Shown here one piece after another: positions 42,378 through 51,087 of a DNA stretch of 64,000 bases. Numbering within the stretch: position 1 is the stretch's first letter; each line of letters opens with the position of its first letter. The position numbers were made by a program, and so were the translations under genes. The stretch spans positions 186,001 through 250,000 of the forward strand of contig CAYOEV010000001.1 of the NCBI GenBank assembly GCA_964403075.1. The letters are read 5' to 3'. The DNA comes from CAYOEV01 sp964403075. GTDB lineage: Bacteria > Bacteroidota > Bacteroidia > Cytophagales > Cyclobacteriaceae. Under the pieces are notes generated by a model. The model saw only the letters and a list, made by a program, of their open reading frames with translations. It ran no database searches and was not told the origin of the DNA.

Positions 42378-43542
42378 CCTACGCGTACTTCTCATTCACC
42401 AACATTTTCGATTCCCCGAAGAGGGCGGAAGCACTCGGTCCTTTCATGTGGCCCAAAAGCTGCTTTCAGAAGGCATCGACGTCACCATACTTTCTGGCCA
42501 CTCTGAAAAAAAAGGCCTGTTTGAAAAAGACGCGCTACGCGTGCAATACTTTCGCATTCCTTATGACAATTCGATGGGTTTTTATCCAAGAATCGTGGCG
42601 TTTTGGAGATTTGTGGGCGCCGCTAAGAATTTCATCAAAAAAAATCCCGGTTGGAACCTCGCCTATGTAATGACCACACCGCTTACTACCGGATTCATTG
42701 CCAGGTATTTGAAAAATAAATTTAAGATTCCTTATTTCTTTGAAGTAGGTGATTTATGGCCTCAAATTCCAGTAGAAATGGGCATTTTAAGAAATAAATG
42801 GCTGGTCAAATGGTTGTTCAAGCAGGAACAGAACTTTTACGATGAGGCCCATACTGTTATCGCTATGTCACCAGATATTGCGGCCAATATTCAGTCCAGA
42901 AGTGGAACACAAACCGTTGTTATTCCCAACTTTTCTGACAATGATTTTTTTCAACCTACTTTCCGCAGTAATCCGGTCACTGCAGCGCATCCATTCCGCG
43001 TCATTTATTGCGGCACATTCGGAAGGGCCAATAACCTGGACATGCTTCTGGACTTGGCTTCTAGTTGTTTAAATAACCTGTTACCAGTCAATTTCACCTT
43101 GATGGGTGATGGCTTTGCTAAAAAGCATTTGACAAGAAGGATAAATGCTGAACACCTTACCAACGTGGAGATATTGCCGATGGGTAATAAAGGAGCCGTA
43201 CGAAACCAACTGAAGGTGCATGATGCGGTGTTCACTTCTTTTGCAGCTTACCCAACACTGGCCACCGGAAGCCCAAATAAATTCTTTGATGCTTTGGCCG
43301 CTGGAAAAATCACCCTCATCAATTTCAAAGGCTGGTTGTCTCGGCTGATTGAGCAAGAAGGTATTGGCTTGGTGATTTCCATCGAAAAGCCCGACTCGTT
43401 TCTGAAAGAACTACCTCAATTTTTCCAGCTGACACAGCTGAGAGAAGCACAAGAGCGGGCAAGGCAGCTGGGTGAAAAACATTTTGACAAAGAATTGCTC
43501 ACCCGCAAGCTGGCCATCCTAATCAAGGACGCCTGTTCTTAG
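42367..43542 (+). CDS. Family 4 (GT-B) glycosyltransferase
   Basis: A 391-residue enzyme with two Rossmann-like halves. The N-terminal half opens with LRVLLIHQHFRFPEEGGSTR (residues 4-23), typical of WcaI-like GT4 enzymes. The C-terminal half has FRVIYCGTFGRANNLDMLLD (about 218-237) and SPNKFFDALAAGK, the donor-binding region. It probably transfers a sugar from a nucleotide donor to a surface glycan. I use ATG 42367, which overlaps the nth stop; a frame open to 42274 adds 31 residues antithetical to the family. Its last 20 nt overlap gldB head-on at the 3' ends. Confidence 0.88.
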   Translation: MSPNLRVLLIHQHFRFPEEGGSTRSFHVAQKLLSEGIDVTILSGHSEKKGLFEKDALRVQYFRIPYDNSMGFYPRIVAFWRFVGAAKNFIKKNPGWNLAYVMTTPLTTGFIARYLKNKFKIPYFFEVGDLWPQIPVEMGILRNKWLVKWLFKQEQNFYDEAHTVIAMSPDIAANIQSRSGTQTVVIPNFSDNDFFQPTFRSNPVTAAHPFRVIYCGTFGRANNLDMLLDLASSCLNNLLPVNFTLMGDGFAKKHLTRRINAEHLTNVEILPMGNKGAVRNQLKVHDAVFTSFAAYPTLATGSPNKFFDALAAGKITLINFKGWLSRLIEQEGIGLVISIEKPDSFLKELPQFFQLTQLREAQERARQLGEKHFDKELLTRKLAILIKDACS

Positions 43543-44518
43543 GCTGATACCCCGAGCGCTCAAATAAAAGGTGATGATCTGTCATTTCAATCATTGCTTT
43601 CACCGACACCTCATTAGACCTCATGTAAGACTGGACAATCTCATAGCCTAGCCAGGTAGCTATTCTGCCTGGACATTCGTCACCTATTTCGTAAACATTC
43701 GGCCGATCGCCAATGTACTTCTTCTTCTGAAAATGCTCCGTTTCATATAGTAACTCATTCTCTATAAAGTGTGCCCAAATACGCTCCCGGTTCACATTAA
43801 TACCAGCTACTTCTCTTGCCGTGTAGCCAAACAATATTGAATCCGGTGTGCATGGCATCAGTTGCCCTGTCAAATAATACGTTTTGCCATAATCTATCAT
43901 ATCTGAAAGCAAGGAATTCTGCTCACCTGCACGCACAAAATTGGCAGAAATAAATTGCATAATAATGGCCGAAAGATGCTCTTTGTTATAGCGTTCCAAA
44001 ATATAGTTGGGAATATCGTTGGGTTTATATGTCGCATGTTGACCAATAAAATGATCCAGCCCAATAATAATGACCGAATCAGAAACAAATAGGTCATTGT
44101 ACAAGCCAGTGACTGTGGTAAAAACCTGAGGCAGCCCGGCTTGCGGATAAAAATTTTTTAAACGCGTGAATCCTTCATTAAGCTCCCCTTTCAGCACACT
44201 TATGTCTGCAAAAGTTGACACGGCCTCCTGATACACTGTGTCGGCACTCTGATTGCTCACAGTCTGCCACAATTGCTCCACTAACAAACTATCGTTTGGA
44301 TAGCGTTTACTGTAAAAAAAATACTCAGCAATGGCCGGGTACTTTTTAAGGTAGTCGCGTACCTGCTCAGGACCTTTTGCTCCAAATAATTCCCCCTCCG
44401 TACGTTGGTAGTTTAGCGTTAACTTTTTTTCAAGAGTCGCCGATTCCCTACAATGGTCTTCAGATGAAGTACAACTAAACAATGAGGTGGTTAACAAAAT
44501 GAGAATAATTGTGCGCAT
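43523..44518 (-). CDS. gldB: Gliding-motility lipoprotein GldB
   Basis: A 331-residue lipoprotein: signal peptide and lipobox LFSC (Cys16). VSDSVIIIGLDHFIGQHATYKP (in parts, about residues 147-168), YILERYNKEHLSAIIMQFI, YGKTYYLTGQLMPCTPDSILFGY and ENELLYETEHFQKKKYIGDRP are characteristic of GldB. In Flavobacterium johnsoniae GldB is required for gliding. It belongs with the T9SS/gliding apparatus in the envelope. Its presence supports a T9SS-bearing lineage. It converges with the glycosyltransferase gene (20-nt overlap) and diverges from the PorT-like gene. Confidence 0.9.
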   Translation of the reverse strand: MRTIILILLTTSLFSCTSSEDHCRESATLEKKLTLNYQRTEGELFGAKGPEQVRDYLKKYPAIAEYFFYSKRYPNDSLLVEQLWQTVSNQSADTVYQEAVSTFADISVLKGELNEGFTRLKNFYPQAGLPQVFTTVTGLYNDLFVSDSVIIIGLDHFIGQHATYKPNDIPNYILERYNKEHLSAIIMQFISANFVRAGEQNSLLSDMIDYGKTYYLTGQLMPCTPDSILFGYTAREVAGINVNRERIWAHFIENELLYETEHFQKKKYIGDRPNVYEIGDECPGRIATWLGYEIVQSYMRSNEVSVKAMIEMTDHHLLFERSGYQPKNRRP

Positions 44519-44537
44519 ACTTGGCTAATTTTAAGCA

Positions 44538-44545
44538 CAAACTTA
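44538..44545 (-). promoter_or_regulatory. TAnnTTTG promoter element of gldB
   Basis: TAAGTTTG on the minus strand, 19 nt before the gldB ATG, matches the -7 consensus. A -33 element at normal spacing would fall within the first codons of the divergent PorT-like gene. Confidence 0.5.
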
Positions 44546-44557
44546 GTTGATACACTC

Positions 44558-45199
44558 ATGAGAAAACATCTCTTATTCACCCTTGTTTATTTGTTGTCAT
44601 TGGTCCTTTCTGCTCAGAAAACCAATTTCAAACTGGGTCTGAAGCTTGCGCCCATCCTGTCCAACACGCGGGTACAACTCGACGATGAACTTTTTGAAAT
44701 TGAAAACGACGGTAATGCAGTGAAATTATCTTTTGGCCTAATAATGGATAATCAGATAAGCGACACCTACGCATTTAGCACTGGCTTAATTTATATGCCT
44801 AAAGAAGCACGGGTACTCATTGCGAGTGGAGATTCCCTCAACGCAGAAGAACAATATAAGCTCCAATACTTGCAAATACCCCTGACGTTAAAGTTGTATA
44901 CCAATGAATTAAAACCAGACCTAAAAGTGTATTTCCAGCTTGGTGGCGCCTTGGAAATCAAGGTTTACGAAGAGGCCCTGGCCACTGACGAATCAATTAC
45001 TGCTTTTCATCCCATAGACGTTCCTGTAATTCTAGGTTCGGGCATAGAATTCAGGGCAGGATTGACCACTACAATCTTTGGGGGATTTTCTTACCAACGT
45101 GGACTCCTTAACATTGTAAAGGATACAGACATTCCGTTGGATGAAGATTTTGCAGTCAGAAAATCCGTTTTTTCGTTCGATCTGGGGGTAAAATTTTAA
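44558..45199 (+). CDS. PorT-like outer-membrane beta-barrel protein
   Basis: A 213-residue exported protein: signal peptide (1-19, ending LVLSAQ), then alternating hydrophobic strands ending in FSFDLGVKF, the C-terminal phenylalanine pattern of outer-membrane barrels. FKLGLKLAPILSNTRV at the mature N-terminus and LQYLQIPLTLKLYT at about residue 100 are typical of the PorT/OMP_b-brl_2 group. The group includes the T9SS component PorT, but many members have no known role. Divergent from gldB and directly abutting radA. Confidence 0.78.
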   Translation: MRKHLLFTLVYLLSLVLSAQKTNFKLGLKLAPILSNTRVQLDDELFEIENDGNAVKLSFGLIMDNQISDTYAFSTGLIYMPKEARVLIASGDSLNAEEQYKLQYLQIPLTLKLYTNELKPDLKVYFQLGGALEIKVYEEALATDESITAFHPIDVPVILGSGIEFRAGLTTTIFGGFSYQRGLLNIVKDTDIPLDEDFAVRKSVFSFDLGVKF

Positions 45200-46558
45200 A
45201 TGGCCAAAGTCAAGAGCAGTTTCTTTTGTCAAAACTGTGGAGCAGAGTCCGCCAAGTGGCAGGGCAAATGCTCATCATGTGGAGAATGGAATACTTATGT
45301 TGAAGAGATTCGTCCGCCTTCGAGAGCCAAACACGCAGTGGGACAAACAACATTTTCGGCTAAACCTCAACGCATACAAGAAGTACAAACCCAAGGACTT
45401 CCACGAATACCAACCGGACTCAAGGAATTGGACCATGTGTTGGGAGGTGGCATAGTTCCGGGTTCACTGATTCTACTGGGTGGTGCCCCCGGCATCGGCA
45501 AATCAACTCTGCTACTGCAGATGGCCATCAAAACAGGGAAAAAGACCTTGTACGTTTCTGGAGAGGAAAGTCCGGAACAAATCAAATTGCGCGCCGATCG
45601 TGTAGGCATCGCATCGGCTGATTGCTTTTTATTGGGCGAGACAGATTTGGATGCCATCCTGCACCAATGTGAGGCGCTTCGCCCTGACCAAGTAATAATA
45701 GATTCCATCCAGACCATTCACTTCAGTGCACTAGATGCAGCGGCCGGCAGTGTATCACAAGTAAAAGCCTGTGCCGGGGAGCTCATGAAGTACGCCAAAC
45801 AAACACACACCCCCATTTGGCTGATTGGGCACATCAATAAGGATGGTGTGATAGCCGGACCAAAGGTGCTCGAACACATGGTGGATACGGTATTGCAATT
45901 TGAAGGAGACCGCCACCTTGTCTACCGGATTTTGCGCTCGGTTAAAAATCGGTTTGGCTCAACTTCAGAAATTGGGCTATTCGAAATGTTTGGTGCTGGT
46001 CTTCGTGAAGTAGAAAACCCCTCCGAAATATTAATTTCACCCAGTACGGAAGCAATGAGCCGTGTGGCCATTGGCGCCACCATGGAAGGGAATCGACCTC
46101 TCATTATTGAAACCCAGGCGCTTGTAAGTCCGGCCACGTACGGCACACCGCAACGAAGTCCTACTGGCTATGACACGAAACGATTGAATATGCTGCTGGC
46201 TGTTCTGGAGAAACGAGTCGGTATCAGACTCAGTAGCCAGGATGTATTTCTAAACATTGCCGGTGGACTGAAGACGCAGGACACCTCTCTGGATATTGCC
46301 ATCTGTGCGGCCATCTTTTCCTCGTTTCAAGAAGCGGTGATACCCAAACATATCTGCTTTGCGGGCGAGGTGGGTCTGGGAGGAGAAATTCGCGCAGTGA
46401 ATTTAATAGAGCAAAGGTTGAGCGAAGCGGAAAAGTTAGGTTTCACAGCCATGTTTGTATCCAAACATCAACGTACACCCTTCACTTCGGATAAACTGAA
46501 AGTGTACCGCGTAAACCAACTCAGTCAGGTTTTTTCTTCCTCGGCGGTTTTTGATTAG
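45200..46558 (+). CDS. radA: DNA repair protein RadA/Sms
   Basis: A 452-residue branch-migration ATPase of homologous recombination. The N-terminal zinc finger has C-2-C-14-C-2-C at residues about 10-31. The RecA-like core has Walker A GGAPGIGKSTLLLQ (about 94-107), the RadA-specific VKNRFGSTSEIG (about 248), and a C-terminal Lon-like domain with LSSQDVFLNIAGG. Its ATG directly follows the PorT-like stop (TAAATG). The final 38 nt overlap the DUF5723 gene on the other strand. Confidence 0.96.
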   Translation: MAKVKSSFFCQNCGAESAKWQGKCSSCGEWNTYVEEIRPPSRAKHAVGQTTFSAKPQRIQEVQTQGLPRIPTGLKELDHVLGGGIVPGSLILLGGAPGIGKSTLLLQMAIKTGKKTLYVSGEESPEQIKLRADRVGIASADCFLLGETDLDAILHQCEALRPDQVIIDSIQTIHFSALDAAAGSVSQVKACAGELMKYAKQTHTPIWLIGHINKDGVIAGPKVLEHMVDTVLQFEGDRHLVYRILRSVKNRFGSTSEIGLFEMFGAGLREVENPSEILISPSTEAMSRVAIGATMEGNRPLIIETQALVSPATYGTPQRSPTGYDTKRLNMLLAVLEKRVGIRLSSQDVFLNIAGGLKTQDTSLDIAICAAIFSSFQEAVIPKHICFAGEVGLGGEIRAVNLIEQRLSEAEKLGFTAMFVSKHQRTPFTSDKLKVYRVNQLSQVFSSSAVFD

Positions 46559-48029
46559 AGGTATTGGCAGATTCGGCACTTTTTATTTTACCACGCCTGC
46601 TCTGCTTTTTAATAACAGAGTAAATGCCTTTGCTCCTTCGTGTTCTCACTTCCTTACCAAGGAAACTAGAGGTAAAAATTCCTTTAGATTTCGGACCCTT
46701 AACCTTATCTTCTTTGGTTCGTTGGCCTTGTTCAAATAACACAATATTCAAACCCAAACGTGCATCAATTGCCTGCAATTTTGTGGCTGAGAAATTTACC
46801 ATGTTGTCAATGGCCATGTAATATTGCACTGGGCCTGCGTTCACAGCCAGGGCCCCTCCCAGATTCACGAATTGCTGTGGCAACTTGGTCACGTTGCCAG
46901 ACAACTTTAGGTTACCGATTTTACGGGTGACACCTATGCCGTAGAGCATTTTGAATTGACCGCTTACATAACGTGCTCCCAAAGTGCCCATAAACTTTAA
47001 GTCATCTGTGTAGTGATAGACACCCGTAACATAGGCCTTCGGCGAAACCAGCGACGAGTAGGCCTCATCACTCGCGGAGGTTTCTTTTAGCTTCAAAATC
47101 AATGAGTCGGTCAACGCCTGTTCGAAATCCTGGTTCAACCGCAAATCAAAACCCTGGTAATTAAAGGTGGTGTCACCGTACACCTTGGTGCTGACATCCG
47201 TATTCCAACGAATATACCCCAAGTCTACCATTGATGCCGCCACCGACCAATCCCTATTCATCCGGTATTCAAATCCCAAATCCACGCCGAAACCACCGTT
47301 TCCGGGAGAAATCAGGTGTGAGCCCAAGTCGCCCTCATCTTCCTGATAAATATTCAAACCAGAGGTGCGAAATTCCATGTTTTCCACATTGACGTCCCAG
47401 GCATAAGTGGCCGGATCGTTTAACAACGTAGCCTTTAAGTTGGAGGGCGTGCTGTAATTAAAAAAGCCCTGATAATATTTGAGTCTGGCACCCACCTTCA
47501 ACCTGTTATTCACGGGTTTCATAAAGCCGATGCCAATTTCCCGATAATGTGTCGCACTTACGCCCGTGCCGGACATATCAATTTCTTCTCCGAGGGATGG
47601 TCCATTGCCCACAAAAAGGAACTCGGCCAACGCCCGGGGATACAAACCGTCTGCCTCCATCTTTTCATTGGCAAATACACTAAGCAGAAGTCCATTATCC
47701 AACCTTCGACCCAGATGAAACAAACTTACCGTGGCGTGGCCGCTAAGCATATTGTTCGATTGCAAGGCATCCAGTGCGCGATCCACATTCACGATGGCCT
47801 CTTCGCCATTATTATCCACCAGGTCGCTGTAACTCAGCCTGCTGTTGAAATGCGTATGCACACCTGAAATTATGGGTAACCCGATGAACCACTTGCCCTC
47901 AGGATAAAGCGCCGGGTTCGAGTTGGCATTTTGAAATGTTTCGCCATAAAGGTGATGAAAAGAAAGGCTGGTTTGTGCCGCTGCAAAGCCAGAAATGAGT
48001 AACAGCACTATGTGGGCTAGCTTCCTCAT
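46521..48029 (-). CDS. DUF5723 outer-membrane protein with basic C-terminal tail
   Basis: A 502-residue exported protein: signal peptide (1-18, ending AAAQ), then the DUF5723 pattern (FQNANSNPALYPEGKWFIGLP, about residues 33-53). It has many amphipathic strands with repeated YRMNRDWSVAASMVDLGYIRW-like turns, consistent with a barrel. The last 65 residues are strongly basic and not barrel-like (RTRRSKGIYSV, PPRKKKPD), and their 3' end overlaps radA by 38 nt. Function unknown. It overlaps the upstream lipoprotein gene by ATGA, so the two proteins probably act together. Confidence 0.8.
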   Translation of the reverse strand: MRKLAHIVLLLISGFAAAQTSLSFHHLYGETFQNANSNPALYPEGKWFIGLPIISGVHTHFNSRLSYSDLVDNNGEEAIVNVDRALDALQSNNMLSGHATVSLFHLGRRLDNGLLLSVFANEKMEADGLYPRALAEFLFVGNGPSLGEEIDMSGTGVSATHYREIGIGFMKPVNNRLKVGARLKYYQGFFNYSTPSNLKATLLNDPATYAWDVNVENMEFRTSGLNIYQEDEGDLGSHLISPGNGGFGVDLGFEYRMNRDWSVAASMVDLGYIRWNTDVSTKVYGDTTFNYQGFDLRLNQDFEQALTDSLILKLKETSASDEAYSSLVSPKAYVTGVYHYTDDLKFMGTLGARYVSGQFKMLYGIGVTRKIGNLKLSGNVTKLPQQFVNLGGALAVNAGPVQYYMAIDNMVNFSATKLQAIDARLGLNIVLFEQGQRTKEDKVKGPKSKGIFTSSFLGKEVRTRRSKGIYSVIKKQSRRGKIKSAESANTSNQKPPRKKKPD

Positions 48030-49117
48030 ATTTTAACGTCCAATACTCCTCTTAGACCCAAGCTGATCTGCAATGCATACCGTGCCAACACCTTTACATA
48101 CAAATCTTCCGATGTCTGACTTTGCGGTGTGGTCAATGACACGATAATGACTATCCGGTCTCCATTATTCAGGGCGGCCACCCCAGTTGGATTTAAAGGC
48201 ACGTCTGCAATACCCCTTCGGGCTTCTACTACCTCACCGTTGTTGATAAAGGGAGTAACCAGGGGTTGGTTTTCCAAAGCCTGATATAAGGTATCGGTGC
48301 CAGTGAGTATGTACAAATCCATCGATGCGGCAAAAGGTAGTTCATTGTCTGTAACAATTCGCAGGCTCACAGAATCCGCCTCATCAAATTGCACGCCATC
48401 ATCAATATCAAAATCAAAGTCTTTTTTCACCTCCTTCATCAACACTTCCATGGGGAAGAACATATTGATAGAGGTGTTGACTTCAGTGCCAATAGCGACG
48501 TTATTCAAAACATTTGTGTCGGGCTCGTTTATGATGGCCCCCAAGTCAAGATTAAGCCGACTTGGTGACTGACCCATGATGTCGTTGATGTTGGAATTGT
48601 CAGATGTAATTTCTACCACTGCACTTGATTGCGCTTCAACCTCTGGTGGTGTACGAACCACCCTTCCCCGCATAAAAGTAAGGGCACCCAAACTGTCCTC
48701 GCCATTCACACGACTGAAATCCATGGCGAAATCAAATGGCAGGTCATTGTCCACCTGATGTGTGATAATTGGATTTCCAAATCTAATACCCTGAATATCA
48801 AGGGTATTGAAAAAGTCGATGTCTATCACCGCATCGGAAATGTCTAGTGTGTCCCCATTATTCAATGGTCCACCACCATAAACGAAGTTGGCGTCGGCAG
48901 TGTATGTAAGCGATAAGAGGGTGGTTTCTGCATCCTCATCAAAGGTCTCATCACTAATTTCTTCAAAAAGCTCACGCAACGTGTAAGTAGCTGAACCAAG
49001 CGGAACAGCTACGTCAGAATCCAGATTGTCCAACTTCAAATCGAAGTCCAAATCTTGAATATCGCATGCACATACACCTATTAAAACGGTCAAAAACACC
49101 GACCTAAACTTTCTCAC
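48026..49117 (-). CDS. Beta-rich lipoprotein paired with DUF5723, unknown function
   Basis: A 363-residue lipoprotein with lipobox VCAC (Cys18). The start is GTG 49117; no in-frame ATG precedes the signal peptide. The mature protein is acidic and strand-rich (FNTLDIQGIRFGNPIITHQV, DLPFDFAMDFSRV), without known catalytic motifs. Its gene precedes and overlaps the DUF5723 gene by 4 nt, and I infer a surface or periplasmic partner for that barrel. Confidence 0.75.
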   Translation of the reverse strand: MRKFRSVFLTVLIGVCACDIQDLDFDLKLDNLDSDVAVPLGSATYTLRELFEEISDETFDEDAETTLLSLTYTADANFVYGGGPLNNGDTLDISDAVIDIDFFNTLDIQGIRFGNPIITHQVDNDLPFDFAMDFSRVNGEDSLGALTFMRGRVVRTPPEVEAQSSAVVEITSDNSNINDIMGQSPSRLNLDLGAIINEPDTNVLNNVAIGTEVNTSINMFFPMEVLMKEVKKDFDFDIDDGVQFDEADSVSLRIVTDNELPFAASMDLYILTGTDTLYQALENQPLVTPFINNGEVVEARRGIADVPLNPTGVAALNNGDRIVIIVSLTTPQSQTSEDLYVKVLARYALQISLGLRGVLDVKI

Positions 49118-49156
49118 GGCTTGAAATTGATAAAAATGTTTCTAAAACCGAATATT

Positions 49157-50056
49157 TCAACTGAATTTTTCCATCCATGGAGCAAAACCTTGTAATCCAC
49201 CCGTATGCAAAAGCACAATTCTCTTTCCATCCAGTTCGCCTGCTTGCACTTGTTGCAAAACGCTCAGAAAGACCTTTGCCGTATAAATTGGATCTAATTT
49301 TAGCGCATACTCTGCTTCTACTTCGCGTATAAATGCGGAAAGTCGACGACCACCTTCCGCATATCCGCCTAAATGGGCATCTGTAACCACTTCAAAATTC
49401 TTCCAACAAATGCCATAACGATCCAGAAGATCGTTAATCTCCTACTTAACCCATTGCCCCTTCAGGCTCGATATTCCATATACCCATGACTCCCCTTTTA
49501 ATCCACTTACCAAACCGGCAAAAGTCCCTCCTGTGCCGATGGCTACATACCATGCGTCAAAGTTTGTGCCAGTTTCAGCAATCACCTCCTCCACCCCTCT
49601 AATTGCGGCCCTGTTGGTGCCCCCTTCCGGTACAATGAAGTGGTTAGGAAATGTCGCCTTCAAAGTCTCAGGATCTGACCTTATTTCGCGATACGCTGCT
49701 CTTGAAACAAAACGGAACCGCATTCCTCGTTGATAAGCCAGGCTTAGCGTAGGGTTGCTGGTTTCATTCAACTCTTCACCACGAACAACTGCAACCACAG
49801 GAATCTGCATGGATTCACAAGCTGCGGCCATAGCGGCCAGGTGATTGGAATATGCACCGCCGAGGGTGACGATCCCTTCAAATTGACCAGCATGGTAGTT
49901 CATGAAGTTGTAATTCAATTTACGCCATTTGTTTCCCATAATTTCCGCGTGTATCAGGTCGTCTCGCTTGACGTAGCAGGAGACATCATGGGCATCGAAT
50001 AATTCACCGCGCAGCAGTTCCAGCGGAGTTGGAATATTACCAGAGAAGCTTTCCAT
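49157..50056 (-). pseudogene. ACC deaminase / D-cysteine desulfhydrase family gene with in-frame TAG
   Basis: The gene codes for a PLP-dependent fold-type II enzyme. The first part (ATG 50056 to TAG at 49444-49442) gives 204 residues with YVKRDDLIHAEIMGNKWRK (PLP Lys), LGGAYSNHLAAMAAA and AIGTGGTFAGL. Immediately after the TAG the same frame continues for 94 more residues (EINDLLDRYG, VVTDAHLGGYAEGGRR, VLLHTGGLQGF) to a stop at 49157. Together they make one normal-length protein of about 299 residues, so one nonsense codon interrupts an otherwise intact gene. The C-terminal part holds substrate- and PLP-phosphate-contacting segments, so the truncated product should be inactive. It could be a recent mutation or a sequencing error. 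Confidence 0.85.
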
Positions 50057-50064
50057 ATCTTTAC

Positions 50065-51087
50065 GTGCCCAATACTACCCAATTGGAAGAAGATTTATTT
50101 GAACATTATCGCATTCTGGCCGATCCGAATCAAGCCCTGCTTCGGATTGATAAATTTTTAATCGATCGCTTGCCAAATGTTACCAGAAATCGGGTGCAGC
50201 AAGCCATCAAAGAGGGCTGGGTTCAGGTGAACGATGATTCGGTGAAACCCAACTATAAGGTACGACCTGGAGACGATATTCGCATCTCATTGCCGGAACC
50301 ACCGAGAGATACCACAGTAATACCCCAGAATATCCCATTGGACATTCACTTTGAAGATGCCTTCCTTCTGGTGGTAAATAAACCGGCAGGCATGGTGGTG
50401 CATCCGGCCTACCAAAACTGGGAAGATACGCTGGTAAATGCATTGGCCTGGCATTTCCATCAATTACCCGAGATGGAAGGAAATGAAGGTCGTCCCGGTC
50501 TGGTTCACCGCATCGATAAAGACACCTCGGGCCTTCTGGTCATTGCTAAAACAGAAGCTGCCATGTCTGGCCTGGCAAAGCAATTTTTCGATCATAGCAT
50601 AGACAGGGAGTATTTGGCACTAGTATGGGGGGTACCCGATGAGCCAGAAGGCACCATCACTGTAAATCTGGGCAGACATCCAAAGGATCGGCGGATGACC
50701 ACTGCTTTTCCAATTGGGGATCTGGGAAAAACCGCAATCACTCATTACAAGCTAGAACAAGACCTGAGATATGTAAGCCTGCTCTCCTGTAAGCTGGAAA
50801 CGGGAAGAACACACCAAATTAGGGCGCATATGAAATATCTGAAACACCCCATTTTTAACGATGTGACATACGGAGGAAAAGAAATTCTTCGTGGGACGGT
50901 TTTCACTAAATACAAACAGTATGTTCAAAATTGCTTTGCCATGCTCCCAGGACAAGCCCTACATGCGCGTTCTTTGGGGTTCCAACATCCGGTACTGAAT
51001 AAAAGCATGCATTTCGAGGTAGATCCTCCTGCACCGTTCCAGGAGCTCATTCACAAGTGGGAAAATTATGTGCAGTACAATGATTAA
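50065..51087 (+). CDS. rluD: 23S rRNA pseudouridine synthase, RluD type
   Basis: An enzyme of the RluA/RluD family that makes pseudouridines in 23S rRNA helix 69. An S4 domain (LRIDKFLIDRL with VQVNDDSVKPNYKVRPGD) precedes the catalytic GLVHRIDKDTSGLLV with the essential Asp, then LETGRTHQIRAHM. The start is uncertain. No ATG fits; I favour GTG 50065, which gives 340 residues and keeps the gene clear of the divergent gene (start 50056), over TTG 50029. Stop overlaps the next gene by 8 nt. Confidence 0.88.
   Translation: MPNTTQLEEDLFEHYRILADPNQALLRIDKFLIDRLPNVTRNRVQQAIKEGWVQVNDDSVKPNYKVRPGDDIRISLPEPPRDTTVIPQNIPLDIHFEDAFLLVVNKPAGMVVHPAYQNWEDTLVNALAWHFHQLPEMEGNEGRPGLVHRIDKDTSGLLVIAKTEAAMSGLAKQFFDHSIDREYLALVWGVPDEPEGTITVNLGRHPKDRRMTTAFPIGDLGKTAITHYKLEQDLRYVSLLSCKLETGRTHQIRAHMKYLKHPIFNDVTYGGKEILRGTVFTKYKQYVQNCFAMLPGQALHARSLGFQHPVLNKSMHFEVDPPAPFQELIHKWENYVQYND

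Noticed and set aside
49442..49444. TAG as a recoded (pyrrolysine) or regulated read-through codon
   Set aside because: The family does not use pyrrolysine, no pyl genes or stem-loop were seen, and one point mutation or a read error is the simpler reading.
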